Source: an uncultured Cohaesibacter sp.
Lineage (GTDB): Bacteria > Pseudomonadota > Alphaproteobacteria > Rhizobiales > Cohaesibacteraceae
NCBI RefSeq assembly: GCF_963662805.1
Contig: NZ_OY759851.1
Coordinates: forward strand, 176,431-240,430
Length of the DNA stretch: 64,000 nucleotides
Direction of reading: 5' to 3'
Notes under the pieces: model-generated
The model's input: the letters and a program-made list of their open reading frames with translations, nothing else
The model's database searches: none
What the model was told of the DNA's origin: nothing
Program-made: the position numbers and the translations under genes
In this document: positions 1 through 10,260 of the stretch, in pieces
Position numbering within the stretch: the first letter of the stretch is position 1
Layout: every line of letters starts with the position of its first letter

Positions 1-1065
1 ACATTGCCCGTCAAGGAACAGCGCAAGATGGACCCCTTCATCGTCTATGCCATTGCTGCTGCTGACGAGGCGATCGCCCATTCAGGCTGGAAGCCGGAGA
101 GCTATGAAGACCAGATCGCATCCGGTGTTCTGATCGGTTCCGGTATCGGTGGGCTGCTCGGCATCGAGAAAGCTGCCTATGACCTTGCTGAAAAAGGCCC
201 CCGTCGCATCAGCCCGTTCTTCATTCCGGGCCGTCTGATCAACCTTGCTTCTGGTTATGTTTCCATCCGTCATGGCCTCAAAGGGCCGAATCACTCTGTG
301 GTAACGGCCTGTTCCACCGGTGCGCACGCGATTGGCGATGCCGCTCGCCTGATTGCGCTTGGTGATGCCGATGTGATGGTTGCTGGCGGGACCGAATCCC
401 CGATCGGCCGTCTGGCGCTGGCTGGCTTCAATGCCTGCCGTGCCCTGTCGACGAATTTCAACGATGAGCCTGAAAAAGCATCCCGTCCCTATGACAAGGA
501 TCGTGATGGGTTTGTCATGGGTGAGGGCGCCGGTGTTGTCGTGCTTGAGGAATATGAGCATGCGGTCGCACGCGGTGCCAAGATCTATGCAGAAGTCAGT
601 GGCTATGGCCTGTCTGGTGACGCGCATCACATCACGGCTCCTGCCGAGGATGGTGACGGTGCCTTCCGCTGTATGACGGCTGCGCTGAAGCGTGCTGAGG
701 TTTCGCCCGATCAGATCGACTATGTCAACGCCCATGGCACGTCGACCCCGCTTGGTGATGAGATCGAATTGCGCGCCATCGAGCGTCTGGTCGGTGACCA
801 TGCGGACGGGCTGACCATGTCATCGACCAAGTCGGCCGTCGGGCATCTTCTGGGAGCTGCTGGTGCGGTCGAAGCGATCTTCACCGTGCTTGCGATCCGT
901 GACCAGATTGCACCACCGACACTGAACCTCGACAATCCGTCCGTCGATACCAAGATCGATCTGGTTCCCTACAAGCCCAAGAAGATGGACATCAAGGTTG
1001 CCCTGTCCAACTCGTTCGGCTTTGGCGGCACCAATGCGTCGCTGGTTTTCAAGGCGGTCAACTAG
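1..1065 (+). CDS. fabF: Beta-ketoacyl-ACP synthase II, 5' truncated by window edge
   Basis: Condensing enzyme of type II fatty acid synthesis, extending acyl-ACP with malonyl-ACP in the cytoplasm. The visible 354 residues carry the thiolase-fold catalytic triad: Cys in TACSTGAHA (visible residue 104), His in NAHGTSTPLGD (245) and His in SAVGHLLGAAG (282), plus the C-terminal FGFGGTNASLVF motif. About 65 N-terminal residues are missing compared with the usual 415-425, so the start codon lies left of the window and the in-frame TTG at position 4 is not the start. It is followed on the same strand by mltG, the usual acpP-fabF-mltG order of alphaproteobacteria. Confidence 0.95.
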   Translation, partial: TLPVKEQRKMDPFIVYAIAAADEAIAHSGWKPESYEDQIASGVLIGSGIGGLLGIEKAAYDLAEKGPRRISPFFIPGRLINLASGYVSIRHGLKGPNHSVVTACSTGAHAIGDAARLIALGDADVMVAGGTESPIGRLALAGFNACRALSTNFNDEPEKASRPYDKDRDGFVMGEGAGVVVLEEYEHAVARGAKIYAEVSGYGLSGDAHHITAPAEDGDGAFRCMTAALKRAEVSPDQIDYVNAHGTSTPLGDEIELRAIERLVGDHADGLTMSSTKSAVGHLLGAAGAVEAIFTVLAIRDQIAPPTLNLDNPSVDTKIDLVPYKPKKMDIKVALSNSFGFGGTNASLVFKAVN

Positions 1066-1306
1066 ATTTCAACGGGTGGGGGGCACCCCTGAGACGTTGT
1101 GGATATCGTCTCTTTTTTGCCATGAATGACCCTTAGAGCCTTGCAAGCTCGAGAATGGTTCTCCTGAGGGCTTTCGCTGTTTTTGCGCCTGTTTGACAGG
1201 CGCCATTGATGATGGCTGGTTGCTCTTGCTTGGGCCAGACCAGGTCTTCGAGATCGCGGAAGCCCGGCAGGGAGCTACGGTCAAACCAGACAGATTTGAG
1301 GCCGAC

Positions 1307-2906
1307 ATGGTTGAAGAAACCAACGACAAGGACAAGGTGTCGAATTCTCCTGAAGAAGGTGACATCAAACGGTCTGATGAAAGCCCGGAGGCGGGAGGGA
1401 AAAGTCCGCTGCCGATGCTGCGTCACAGCCGTCCGGGCGAAGCAGAAAAGCCGGTGTCCGAGAGCGATGACGCCGAGCCGGAGAAAGAGACCGGCGAGGA
1501 GGCAACGTCGAGTGCTTCTGTCGATAATGATGATGGCGACAAGGCCACTTCCGAAGAAGCTGAAGAGGCTGCTTCTTCCGAGGTGGAGCAGCCTGAAGCT
1601 TCTGAAGATGGCGCTGAAAATGACAAGGCCGCTTCGTCCAAGCCGGATGAGGAACCCGAGATAGTTGGGGTCTGCCCCCGAGGTGACCAGTGCTGCCGCG
1701 TCCAAGACCGTGTCGTCAGAGGGCTCTGCCGCTGACAAGGATGGCGCTGGTGCGCTCGATACGCCCCCGCCGCCGCCGATGGTGGACAGCTCGCCGCTCA
1801 AGGCACCACGCAGTGCTCGTCAGGCCATTGAGCCGGAAACACCTCCGCCGCCTCCAACCCGGTCCAAGGCCGTTCGGCACCCGATTGTCGTCTTCATGAA
1901 TTTCGTGTTCACGGTGATTATTCTCGCGGTCGTAGCCGCCGGTGGCCTGCTTTACTACGGCAAGCAGAGCTTTCTGGAAGAAGGACCTCTGCGCAAAGAA
2001 AAGACCATTGTGGTCAGCAACGGCACGGGCCTTGGCACCATCGCCGGTATTCTCGAGCGTCAGAATGTCATCAGCAACAAGATGATTTTCGAATATGGGG
2101 TTCAGCTCTACCGTCAGGAAGGGGCGCTGAAGGCAGGGGAATATCTGTTCGGCCCCGGCATTTCCATGCATCAGGTGATGAACATCCTGACTTCTGGCAA
2201 GTCGATCCTGCATTCTTTTACCATTCCGGAGGGCTACACCTCCTATCAGGTGGTCGAGGCGCTGAAGGCCAACGACGTTCTGCTCGGTGAGGTTAAGACC
2301 CTGCCCGAAGAGGGAACGATCCTGCCCGAGACCTACAAATTCTCGCGCGGCACCACCCGTGCAGAACTGCTCAAGCGTATGGTCAGTGCGCACAACCGTG
2401 CGGTTGATGAAATCTGGGCGCGTCGTGCCTCCGATCTGCCGCTGAAAGACAAGCGCGAGTTTGTCACGCTGGCTTCCATCGTTGAGAAGGAAACCGGCAA
2501 TGCTGCCGAGCGTACCCGTGTTGCGGGGGTGTTTGTGAACCGCCTCAATCAGGGCATGCGGCTGCAGACCGACCCCACCGTGATCTATGGTATCTTTGGG
2601 GGTCAGGGCAAACCGTCAGGTCGCCCGATCTTCCGCTCCGACCTAGACAAGCCGACGCCTTACAACACCTATCAGATCGATGGGCTGCCGCCGGGGCCGA
2701 TTGCCAACCCGGGTCGGGCCGCTCTTGAGGCGGTTGCCAATCCGAGCCGGACGAATGACCTGTTCTTCGTTGCTGACGGAACTGGTGGACATGTGTTCTC
2801 CGAAACCCTCAAGCAGCACAACGAGAATGTCAAACGTTGGCGCGAGATCGAGAAACAGCGGATTGAGGGATTGAAGAATCAGGGGGCGGCGCAGCCCGAA
2901 TCCTGA
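1307..2906 (+). CDS. mltG: Endolytic murein transglycosylase MltG with long acidic N-terminus; one apparent frameshift
   Basis: Inner-membrane lytic transglycosylase that cleaves nascent peptidoglycan and sets strand length. ATG 1307 has GAGG at 1298-1301. Residues 1-120 are Asp/Glu/Ser-rich, followed by two Pro-rich patches, one membrane segment (around HPIVVFMNFVFTVIILAVVA) and the YceG domain with the catalytic-Glu region LASIVEKETGNAAER and the RLQTDPTVIYG motif. The frame breaks at a GGGG run at 1667-1670, where a stop (1662-1664) blocks the downstream frame. Reading GGG gives a continuous 532-residue protein joined as EEPEIVGSAPEVTS. I treat the break as a base-call error. The family is typically 330-400 residues; the excess is the cytoplasmic acidic region. 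Confidence 0.88.
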
Positions 2907-2980
2907 TTGCCGGAAGGCTGAGCCTTCTCTCTAAAGGAGGCTCGGCGTATCCCGACTCGGTCCCTATCGACAATGACTGG

Positions 2981-3010
2981 AAAAGCCACTGCACAAGCGG
3001 TGGCTTTTTG
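2981..3010 (+). terminator. Rho-independent terminator after mltG
   Basis: AAAAGCCACTGC pairs with GCGGTGGCTTTT across a short ACAA loop, and the 3' arm runs into a T tract. It lies 75 bp after the mltG stop and ends the fabF-mltG transcription unit. Confidence 0.75.
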
Positions 3011-3036
3011 CTTGAAGCGACGATTTTCAAGTTCTT

Positions 3037-3065
3037 TTGAAGCCGGTGTAAATTGTTGATATTTT
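3037..3065 (+). promoter_or_regulatory. Candidate sigma-70 promoter for yicC-gmk
   Basis: TTGAAG (3037-3042) and TATTTT (3060-3065) are separated by 17 bp, just after the mltG terminator and about 140 bp upstream of the yicC start. This is a pattern match only, in an AT-rich stretch. Confidence 0.35.
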
Positions 3066-3203
3066 GATATTTTTGCAAGGACTTGCTGCGATTGGAGTCG
3101 CACTGTCCTTGACAGTCGGGCCAGCGTTTTCGAATGTAGGCCCTCATTTCTGTTTGCGGGGGGAGGAGAGCCCCGTGAAATCTTATGTCTAGGATTGCGG
3201 ACC

Positions 3204-4091
3204 ATGGCTCTAGTTAGCATGACCGGTTTCACCCGGGTCAGCGGCACTTTTCAAACCTATCGATGGATCTGGGAGATCAAGACGGTCAATGGCAAGGGGC
3301 TCGATCTGAGACTTCGCCTACCGCCGGGATTTGACGATCTTGATCGTCCGCTTCGCCAGATGACTGGCGAACGGCTGACTAGAGGCTCCTGCTTCATCAG
3401 TCTCAATCTTCAGCAGGAGGCCAATGCTCCGACGCTGAAAGTCAATGAGCAGGTGCTCGACGCGGTTCTCGCCACAATGAAGAAGATCGAGAAGCGGGTC
3501 GATGCCAAAAAGCCCAGCCTCGATGGTCTTCTTGCCATCAAGGGTGTGCTTGAGCCGATGGAAGACGAGGAAAGCGAGGAAACCAGAGCTGCCTTGACCG
3601 AAGCGCTGCTGGAAAGCTTCAAGGAAGCGATCCGGGATGTTGAAGAGATGCGCCGGGCCGAAGGAGCTGCGCTGGAGCAGATCCTGTTGCAACGGGTCGA
3701 CGAGCTTGATGCTCTGACCAAGGCTGCCGAAGACTGCCCGGCCCGCTCGCCTGAGGCCATTCGGGACAAGCTGCGCGCCCAGATCGACCGTATCCTTGAA
3801 GCAAGCAGCGGTCTTGATGAGGATCGCCTTTATCAGGAAGCGGTCTTGCTCGCAGGCAAGGCCGACATCCGGGAAGAACTCGATCGTCTCTATGCCCACT
3901 GCGAGGCTGTCCGCGGACTGATCGCGGAGGATCGCCCGGTGGGACGCAAGCTCGATTTTCTAGCGCAGGAATTCAACCGCGAAGCCAACACGCTTTGCTC
4001 GAAATCGAACGACACGAGCCTCACGGCCATTGGCCTTGAGCTCAAGGCGACTATCGAACAGCTGCGTGAGCAGATTCAGAATGTGGAGTAA
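3204..4091 (+). CDS. yicC: YicC-family protein (putative endoribonuclease)
   Basis: The 295-residue protein begins MALVSMTGFTR, matching the conserved YicC N-terminus (SMTGF). The C-terminal half contains the DUF1732 signature around GRKLDFLAQEFNREANTLCSKS and ends LREQIQNVE. YicC proteins in enterobacteria have been reported as stress-linked endoribonucleases; the role here is inferred from family. An in-frame TTG lies 9 bp upstream, but the ATG at 3204 matches the family start. Only 6 bp separate it from gmk, the near-universal yicC-gmk pairing. Confidence 0.9.
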   Translation: MALVSMTGFTRVSGTFQTYRWIWEIKTVNGKGLDLRLRLPPGFDDLDRPLRQMTGERLTRGSCFISLNLQQEANAPTLKVNEQVLDAVLATMKKIEKRVDAKKPSLDGLLAIKGVLEPMEDEESEETRAALTEALLESFKEAIRDVEEMRRAEGAALEQILLQRVDELDALTKAAEDCPARSPEAIRDKLRAQIDRILEASSGLDEDRLYQEAVLLAGKADIREELDRLYAHCEAVRGLIAEDRPVGRKLDFLAQEFNREANTLCSKSNDTSLTAIGLELKATIEQLREQIQNVE

Positions 4092-4097
4092 CCACCC

Positions 4098-4745
4098 ATG
4101 ACGGAGCGAACTACGTCCTCGCCATCCATGATCCGGCGCGGCCTGATGCTGGTGTTGTCGTCTCCCTCAGGGGCAGGCAAATCAACCATTGCCCGGCATC
4201 TGCTCGATAGCGAGCGCAATCTCGAGCTGTCGGTCTCTGCGACCACGCGGGCGCGTCGGGGCAGTGAAATCGACGGGGTGCATTATCACTTTCTCTCCGA
4301 GCGGCAGTTCCACGCCATGCGGGATCGCGGTGATCTGTTGGAGTGGGCCGAAGTGCATGCGAACTTCTATGGCACGCCGCGGGATCCGGTCGAGGAAGCC
4401 CTGTCGCAGGGACGTGACGTTCTGTTTGATATCGACTGGCAGGGCACGCTGCAGCTGAAGAAAGCCGCCCGCAAGGATGTGGTGTCCATTTTCATCCTGC
4501 CGCCGTCGATGGCCGAACTGAAGAGCCGTCTGGTGCGTCGGGCCGAGGATGCGGATGACGTGATCGAGCGGCGTTTGCAGAATGCGCGGGTCGAGATCAG
4601 CCATTGGGATGAATATGACTATGTGCTGGTCAACGATGATCTCGAGAAGGCCTACGGCGCGGTCAAGGCCATCGTTGAGGCGGAACGGCACAAGCGTGAG
4701 CGGGTGATCGGTGCCCGTGCGTTTGTTGAAACTATGCTTAGCTAG
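4098..4745 (+). CDS. gmk: Guanylate kinase
   Basis: Phosphorylates GMP to GDP with ATP, an essential cytoplasmic step in guanine nucleotide supply. The 215-residue sequence has the P-loop SSPSGAGKST near residue 21, the GMP-binding segment SVSATTRARRGSEIDGVHY and the lid/arginine region SRLVRRAEDADDVIERRL. The first ten or so residues before the core are a short extension. It is co-transcribed with yicC and converges on rsmA with a 25 bp gap. Confidence 0.96.
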   Translation: MTERTTSSPSMIRRGLMLVLSSPSGAGKSTIARHLLDSERNLELSVSATTRARRGSEIDGVHYHFLSERQFHAMRDRGDLLEWAEVHANFYGTPRDPVEEALSQGRDVLFDIDWQGTLQLKKAARKDVVSIFILPPSMAELKSRLVRRAEDADDVIERRLQNARVEISHWDEYDYVLVNDDLEKAYGAVKAIVEAERHKRERVIGARAFVETMLS

Positions 4746-4770
4746 AAAATTTTCAGGCGTGTGGGGCGGC

Positions 4771-5622
4771 TCAGGCGTTTCTGATGCGCTCCAGCGCATT
4801 CGCCATGGCGACGAAGCTCTCAACGGACACGGTCTCTGCCCGTTGAGTCTCTTCAAGGCCAGCTGCTTCAATCAGGGCAGCATGATCGACCCCGAGTGCC
4901 TTGAGGCTCTGTCGCAGCATTTTGCGTCGCTGCCCGAATGCGGCGGCGGTGACCTGCTCGAGATATTTCAGCTTGCAGGGCAGAGGATTCTGCTTCGGGG
5001 TCAGATGCACAATCGATGAGGTGACCTTCGGCGGTGGGCTGAAGGCTTCGCGCGAAACATCGAACATTTTGATCGCGTTGCAGCGCCAGCCTGCGATGAC
5101 GCCGAGGCGGCCATAGGCCTTGTCTTCCTCAGTCGCGATGATCCGCTCGGCAACTTCCTTCTGAAACATCAGCGTGAGACTGTCGTAAAAGGGTGGCCAC
5201 GGGTCCTGTTCCAGCCATCCAAGCAGCAATTGCGTGCCGACATTGTAGGGCAAGTTGGCAACGATGCGCACCGGGCCTTCCGGCACAAGGCTGGCGATGT
5301 CGACTTTTAACGCATCCCCTTCGATGACTTCGAGACGCCCGGGATAATGATCGGCGATTTCAGCCAGTGCTCCCAGAGCCCTTGGATCCATCTCGATGGC
5401 GATGACCTTTTTGGCACCTTCGTGCAACAGGGCGCGCGTCAGGCCTCCAGGGCCGGGGCCGACTTCAATGATCGTGTGGGTATCAAGAGACCCTGCCGCA
5501 CGTGCAATGCGGCAGGTGAGATTGAGATCGAGAAGAAAATTCTGGCCAAGGCTCTTCTTGGCACGCAGCTCATGCCGTTCAATGACATCCCGAAGTGGCG
5601 GGAGAGAGTCGAGCTGTGCCAT
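4771..5622 (-). CDS. rsmA: 16S rRNA (adenine1518/1519-N6)-dimethyltransferase
   Basis: KsgA/RsmA dimethylates two adjacent adenosines in the 3' hairpin of 16S rRNA late in 30S assembly. The 283 residues show KKSLGQNFLLD at the N-terminus, the SAM-binding motif IIEVGPGPGGLTRALL, the catalytic NLPYN motif and the C-terminal helical domain (FGQRRKMLRQSL). It is the last gene of the minus-strand lptF-lptG-lptD-surA-pdxA-rsmA operon, 54 bp after pdxA. Confidence 0.96.
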   Translation of the reverse strand: MAQLDSLPPLRDVIERHELRAKKSLGQNFLLDLNLTCRIARAAGSLDTHTIIEVGPGPGGLTRALLHEGAKKVIAIEMDPRALGALAEIADHYPGRLEVIEGDALKVDIASLVPEGPVRIVANLPYNVGTQLLLGWLEQDPWPPFYDSLTLMFQKEVAERIIATEEDKAYGRLGVIAGWRCNAIKMFDVSREAFSPPPKVTSSIVHLTPKQNPLPCKLKYLEQVTAAAFGQRRKMLRQSLKALGVDHAALIEAAGLEETQRAETVSVESFVAMANALERIRNA

Positions 5623-5676
5623 GCGTGTCTTAGCCTTGTTGTTCTTCTGTTGGCCCGTTCAAGCCATGGTGCCTGC

Positions 5677-6681
5677 TCAGGACTTGAGCGAGCCTGCCAG
5701 TTTGAGGGCCGCAATCAGGCTGGCCGGGTTGGCGACGCCCTTGTCTGCAATGTCAAGCGCGGTGCCGTGGTCAGGTGAGGTGCGGATGAACGGCAGGCCG
5801 AGGGTGACGTTGACGGTCTCATCAAACGAGATGGTTTTGACCGGGATGAGGGCCTGATCGTGATACATCGCGATGGCAGCATCATAGTTCTCGCGCGCCT
5901 TGGCGTGGAACAGGGTGTCGCCGGAATGCGGACCTGTAACAGAAAGACCCTTTGCCTTGAGTTTGGCGATGGTCGGAGCAATGATTTCCGCATCTTCGCT
6001 ACCCATCGCACCGGCTTCACCGGCGTGCGGGTTGAGGCCAGCGATCGCCAGACGTGGCTTCTTGATGCCGAACCGGACTTCGAGATCGCGTGCGGTGATC
6101 GTTGCAACGAGTTCAAGACGCTCGGCCGTCAGGGCTTCTGGCACCTTGCTGATCGGCAGATGGGCCGTTACCGGCACGGTGCGGAGTTTTGGGCCAGCGA
6201 GCATCATGACCGGGTTGGCCGGCTCGCCCGTAGCTGCTTCGGCAAGAGCGCCAAGAAATTCGGTGTGGCCCGGGAAGGAGAAGCCAGCCTCATACAGGCT
6301 GCTTTTCTGGATCGGGCAGGTGACAACCGCTTTGGCCTCTCCCTTGATCACGGCGTCGGTCGCCTTTTCGATGGCTTCGATGACCGCCGGAGCGTTGGAG
6401 ACTTCCAGCTCGCCGGGAGCGTCATTCATCTTGTTCTCAAGCGGAATGACCGGTAGGCAGAGATTGAAAGCGTCAAATGCCTGAGCCAATGTGCAGGTCT
6501 TGACCGGGACTTTGAGGCCAAACATGCGGGCTCGGCTGATGAGAAGGTCCGGATCACCGAACACGGCAAAAGGTGCGATGCCATCGCGCTCTCGGTCAAG
6601 CCAGGCTTTGAGGACGATTTCCGGTCCGATACCGGCAGGCTCGCCCATGGAGAGCGCGAGAATGTCATATTTTGAAGGCAT
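5677..6681 (-). CDS. pdxA: 4-hydroxythreonine-4-phosphate dehydrogenase
   Basis: NAD-dependent oxidation of 4-phosphohydroxy-threonine in DXP-dependent pyridoxal 5'-phosphate synthesis. The 334 residues include the N-terminal SMGEPAGIGPEI motif, the metal-binding segments GHTEFLGALA and AGLNPHAGEAGAMG, and AIAMYHDQALIPVKT with HGTALDIADKG near the C-terminus. The frame is open for 24 more codons upstream, but the Met at 6681 starts the conserved region. The surA-pdxA-rsmA order is widely conserved in Proteobacteria. Confidence 0.95.
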   Translation of the reverse strand: MPSKYDILALSMGEPAGIGPEIVLKAWLDRERDGIAPFAVFGDPDLLISRARMFGLKVPVKTCTLAQAFDAFNLCLPVIPLENKMNDAPGELEVSNAPAVIEAIEKATDAVIKGEAKAVVTCPIQKSSLYEAGFSFPGHTEFLGALAEAATGEPANPVMMLAGPKLRTVPVTAHLPISKVPEALTAERLELVATITARDLEVRFGIKKPRLAIAGLNPHAGEAGAMGSEDAEIIAPTIAKLKAKGLSVTGPHSGDTLFHAKARENYDAAIAMYHDQALIPVKTISFDETVNVTLGLPFIRTSPDHGTALDIADKGVANPASLIAALKLAGSLKS

Positions 6682-6805
6682 GTCTTGTTCCAGCTCAAAT
6701 CTTTGCAAGTGGCGCGCGTTCATGCCGGGAGGCATGACTGCACACGCCACCAACGCGCTTATTCAGCGTTTATGGAAAATTATTGGTGTGTGCCAACGTT
6801 GGCTG

Positions 6806-7752
6806 TCAGCGTTTTTCAATGATCGCACGTGAGCGCAGCTCTTGAAGATATTTGCGCGTGAGGGCTTTGCCTCGCTCATCCTTGAGTTCGGCCTCGACCT
6901 CGTTGCGCATGGCTACACGTTTCCCCAGATCCTTTTTGGCGCAGACAGCCAGCATCTCATACCCGTTATCGATTTTCGTCGGGGGTGTCAAACCGTTGAT
7001 GGGGCGTGTCGTTCAAAGTTTTTGCCATTTGAGGGCTGAGATCGGTGGAAACCCGCCGTCCCAGACGGGTGATGGCGACGTCGGTCAGGCGACGGGCAGA
7101 CTCGATATCGGCCTCGCAAGTCTGGAAATGACTGCGGAATCGCTTGGCGTCAGAGAGGCGACGGTTCTGTTCCGCCTGACCCTGCTTTTGCCCGAGTGAC
7201 AAAGATGACGCTGGTGATTTCGTACTCTGTGGCGTTCTCGACCTTGTCTTCGGACTCTTTTCTCTCACTCAGCGCATTGACGATTTCTGCTTCGTCGACG
7301 CGTATCTGGGCGTTGTAGCGTGCCCGGATCAGGCTTCTCCAGGAGAGCTGGGTCTTCAACCATTCCTTGAGGGACTCCTCGCTGACCCCACCTTGACGGA
7401 AGAAGCCAACCAAGCGTGTCCGGTTGATGCGGGCGTTCTTGGCCATATTGTCGAGAGCTTCGGTGACTTCCTTGTCCGAGGCGGTCATTTTGCGTGTACG
7501 GGCTTCGAAGAGCTTGAGCTTGTCGTCAATGAGGGAATTGAGAGCCGAGCCTTTGCCGATCCGAACCTTGCCGCCAGACAGAATCGTCTCAAGCTTCTGG
7601 CGCTGGGTGACGTCCAGTTCGGTGATCACCGCATTGTTGACGACAGCAACGATCCGGCTGGCGCTGGAAGGGACAACCATGGTTGCTGTCAGCATCAGCG
7701 TGATGGGCAGCATCAAAAGAAAAGAGGTCGTGCGTGTCATGTGGTTGAACAT
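6806..7752 (-). CDS. surA: SurA-type periplasmic chaperone; two apparent frameshifts
   Basis: Periplasmic chaperone for outer-membrane proteins. A signal peptide (SFLLMLPITLMLTATMVVPSSA) precedes the SurA_N core beginning SRIVAVVNNAVITELDV. The gene lies in three frames. Removing one base from CCC at 7180-7182 gives RAKAGQAEQNRRLS, and removing one from GGGG at 7001-7004 gives DTPINGLTPPTKID. The result is 314 residues ending in LRSRAIIEKR, normal for the short alphaproteobacterial form. I do not see a full parvulin domain, so isomerase activity is uncertain. The start could be the Met at 7752 or at 7740. It sits between lptD and pdxA, as in many Gram-negatives. Confidence 0.85.
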
Positions 7753-7914
7753 TAATCGGCTCGTTCTTGTTCGTCGGTTCCTGGGCGGCATGGACGGGAC
7801 CGAAACAATGTCCCGGCGTCAGCTCACAACTCATTGCTCCGAACTATCGCAAAATCCGGTTTCCCACGCAACTAACTGCAAAATGGGGCAAAGAGAAGAC
7901 AAAAATGGGGATTT

Positions 7915-10257
7915 TTAGTCATTGTCGAGGCTTCGGCTAATTCCGCCTCCACCCAGAGTTTTGAAATCAAACTGAAAGCTTGACGGTCTGGTCGGCGTCC
8001 AGATCGGAATAGTTCTCGCGCGTATTGGTGTAGCTCAGGCTGATGGCGAAGCATTCGTCATCATACTTGAGTGCCACGGCTCCGCTCACGAAGGCGTTGC
8101 CCGTGATATCGAAGCGGCTTGCACCGGAAACTGCCCAATATTGATCAAACTTCATGGCCGCGGCCGTGGTGATTTCCTGACGGATCTCGTTGATGCCGGC
8201 CGAAGGGCGCTTGTCTGCATATGTGTAGCCGAGCGAGCCGGAATAGCGCTGATAGACCGCGCTTGCTTCGACCTCGCCATACTTGAGTTCGGCGGATTGA
8301 GCGTCGAAACGGCCACGGGCAAGACCGGATATGCCCATATTCGAGTTGACCCCGACGCGGGCGACATAATCCGAGACTTCCTTGTCCAGACCGCTGTCGA
8401 GGCCGGTGCTTGTCAGATCGTTCTCGGCAAAGGGAATTGGTGCCACTGAGGTGGAACGAGCGCCCTGCGAGGGCGTTGACCGACCAGCCATTGGCCATCT
8501 GCATCCGATACTGGAAGCCGACGTTGGCGCGGGGATCCGCCTTCCATACGGTCATAGCCGGAGAATTTGTCCGGGTCGAACAGGATGGTGTCATCAAAGA
8601 TGAGGCTTTGGGCATCATCGTTGGGCAGTTCGCCAATGTGGGTTTCGTTCGGTCGGATGATGACCTGACCGATCGGCTCGATGATGTGCGATGTGTTGCC
8701 AGCGGTCGCCAGAATGGGCAGGCGATAGTCGATGCCGATTGTCGGCATCCCCCGGAAAGCCGTGTCTTCGTCAACCAGTGCTGCCGGAGCGCCAGACTTG
8801 CTGGGCATCCAGTAGAGATCGCCGCGAAGGGATGTGAACGGGGTGATCACTTGTCCGCCCGGAGCGATGAATTTGCGTTTCCAGCTTGCCTCGACGGTGT
8901 TGCGGGTATAGGTGCCCATAACCCCGTCTGTGCGCGTGACACCGCCAACCGTATCCTGACTGACTTCATCGCGTGTCAGCGATGTCGAGTTGACTTTGAG
9001 GCGTGCTTCCCCGCCAAAAATCGGCTGTTTAGCATAGGCGCTGTAGTCGATGGACGGATGAATGACCGCCTGCTCTGACTGCTTCAGGCTGTCGGTCATG
9101 ATGTTGTAGTAGTTGGCGCGCGCGTCGAAGTAGTTGCGTTCGCCCCTGTCCTACGAGATAGATGGTGGAGCGCTTGTCTTCCTCATCCTCGATGAGATCG
9201 TAGTCACGGAGAAAGCGCTTGTCGGACAGCATCGAAACGTCCCAGCCGAACTTCCACTGTTTGGACAGATTGAATTCGCCGGTTGAGTCGATTGCGCCAC
9301 GGAATTCCTGATCACCACTGGTTCCGCTGAAGGCATCCGGGTCTTGCTGCACGATGCCTGAGCCGCGGACGGTATAAATGCCGGTGCCAAGATGCTGGCG
9401 CCATGTGGCCGTGCTCAGAAAACCCTGACGGGAATAGTAGGTCGGTGTCAGGGTCAGGTCATAGCTGTCGGACAGCGCCCAGAAATATGGCGTGCTGGCA
9501 TGGTAGCCGAGTTTGTCATCGTAGCCCGCGCTAGGCGTCAGGAAGCCTGAGGCGCGTTTGCGCGACGGGTCCGGATGGGCAAAATAAGGCGTATACAGCA
9601 GCGGAACGCCAAGGAACTCGAACTTGGCGGCCTTGTAATAGACCATCTTGTCCTTGGAATTGTAGATGATCCGCGATGCCTTGATCTGCCAGAGCGGAGA
9701 TTTCTTCGGATTTTCACGGCAGGGCTCACAGGTTGTATAAACGCCCTTGTCGAAAATCGTGATGTCGTCATCCTGACGCTCGGCGCGATCTGCGGCAAAG
9801 CGGGCGCGTTCCGGGGTCTGGACCCGAAGCGAGCGCACGAAGCCGGTGCGGAAATCGTCCGTGATGTCGACATAATTGGCGGTGACGATGTTGCCATCCG
9901 GCTCGGTGATGCGAACGTTGCCTTCGGCAACCAGCCGGGCCGAGGCCTGATCATAGGTTACCTTGTCAGCCTGAAGGGTGTAGGGGCCGTAGTAGAATCT
10001 GCACGTTGCCAACGGCAGAAACCCGCTCGCGGTCGTAGTCATAGACCATCTGGTCTGCTTCGACCGAGCATGCGAGTGTCTTCGGACGGTCTTTTCAAAT
10101 CAATCGTAGAGGCCAACCCTTGCGCTTCAGCCGGGGTGATGGCAATCGCGACAGGAAGGAAGAGCGTGGAGCCGAGCAGGAGCGCGCGCAGCCGGGACAT
10201 AGTCATCCGGCGCGATATCGAAGCCGATCGATGCGCGTTGTGGACGGTACCACTCAT
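7915..10257 (-). CDS. lptD: LPS-assembly outer-membrane protein LptD; six apparent frameshifts
   Basis: Outer-membrane beta-barrel that inserts lipopolysaccharide in the outer leaflet. A signal peptide (LLLGSTLFLPVAIAITPAEA), an OstA-like N-terminal domain (LQADKVTYDQASARLVAEG), the Cys pair TTCEPCREN and a long barrel region are visible but lie in several frames. Removing one base at each of CC 10064-10065, AA 9996-9997, CCCC 9143-9146, GGGG 8531-8534, GGG 8433-8435 and TT 7980-7981 gives one 778-residue ORF. The last correction replaces an early stop at 7967 with an aromatic ending, VSFQFDFKTLGGGG..., typical of LptD. ATG 10257 starts 3 nt after the repaired lptG stop. Confidence 0.85.
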
Positions 10258-10260
10258 ACT

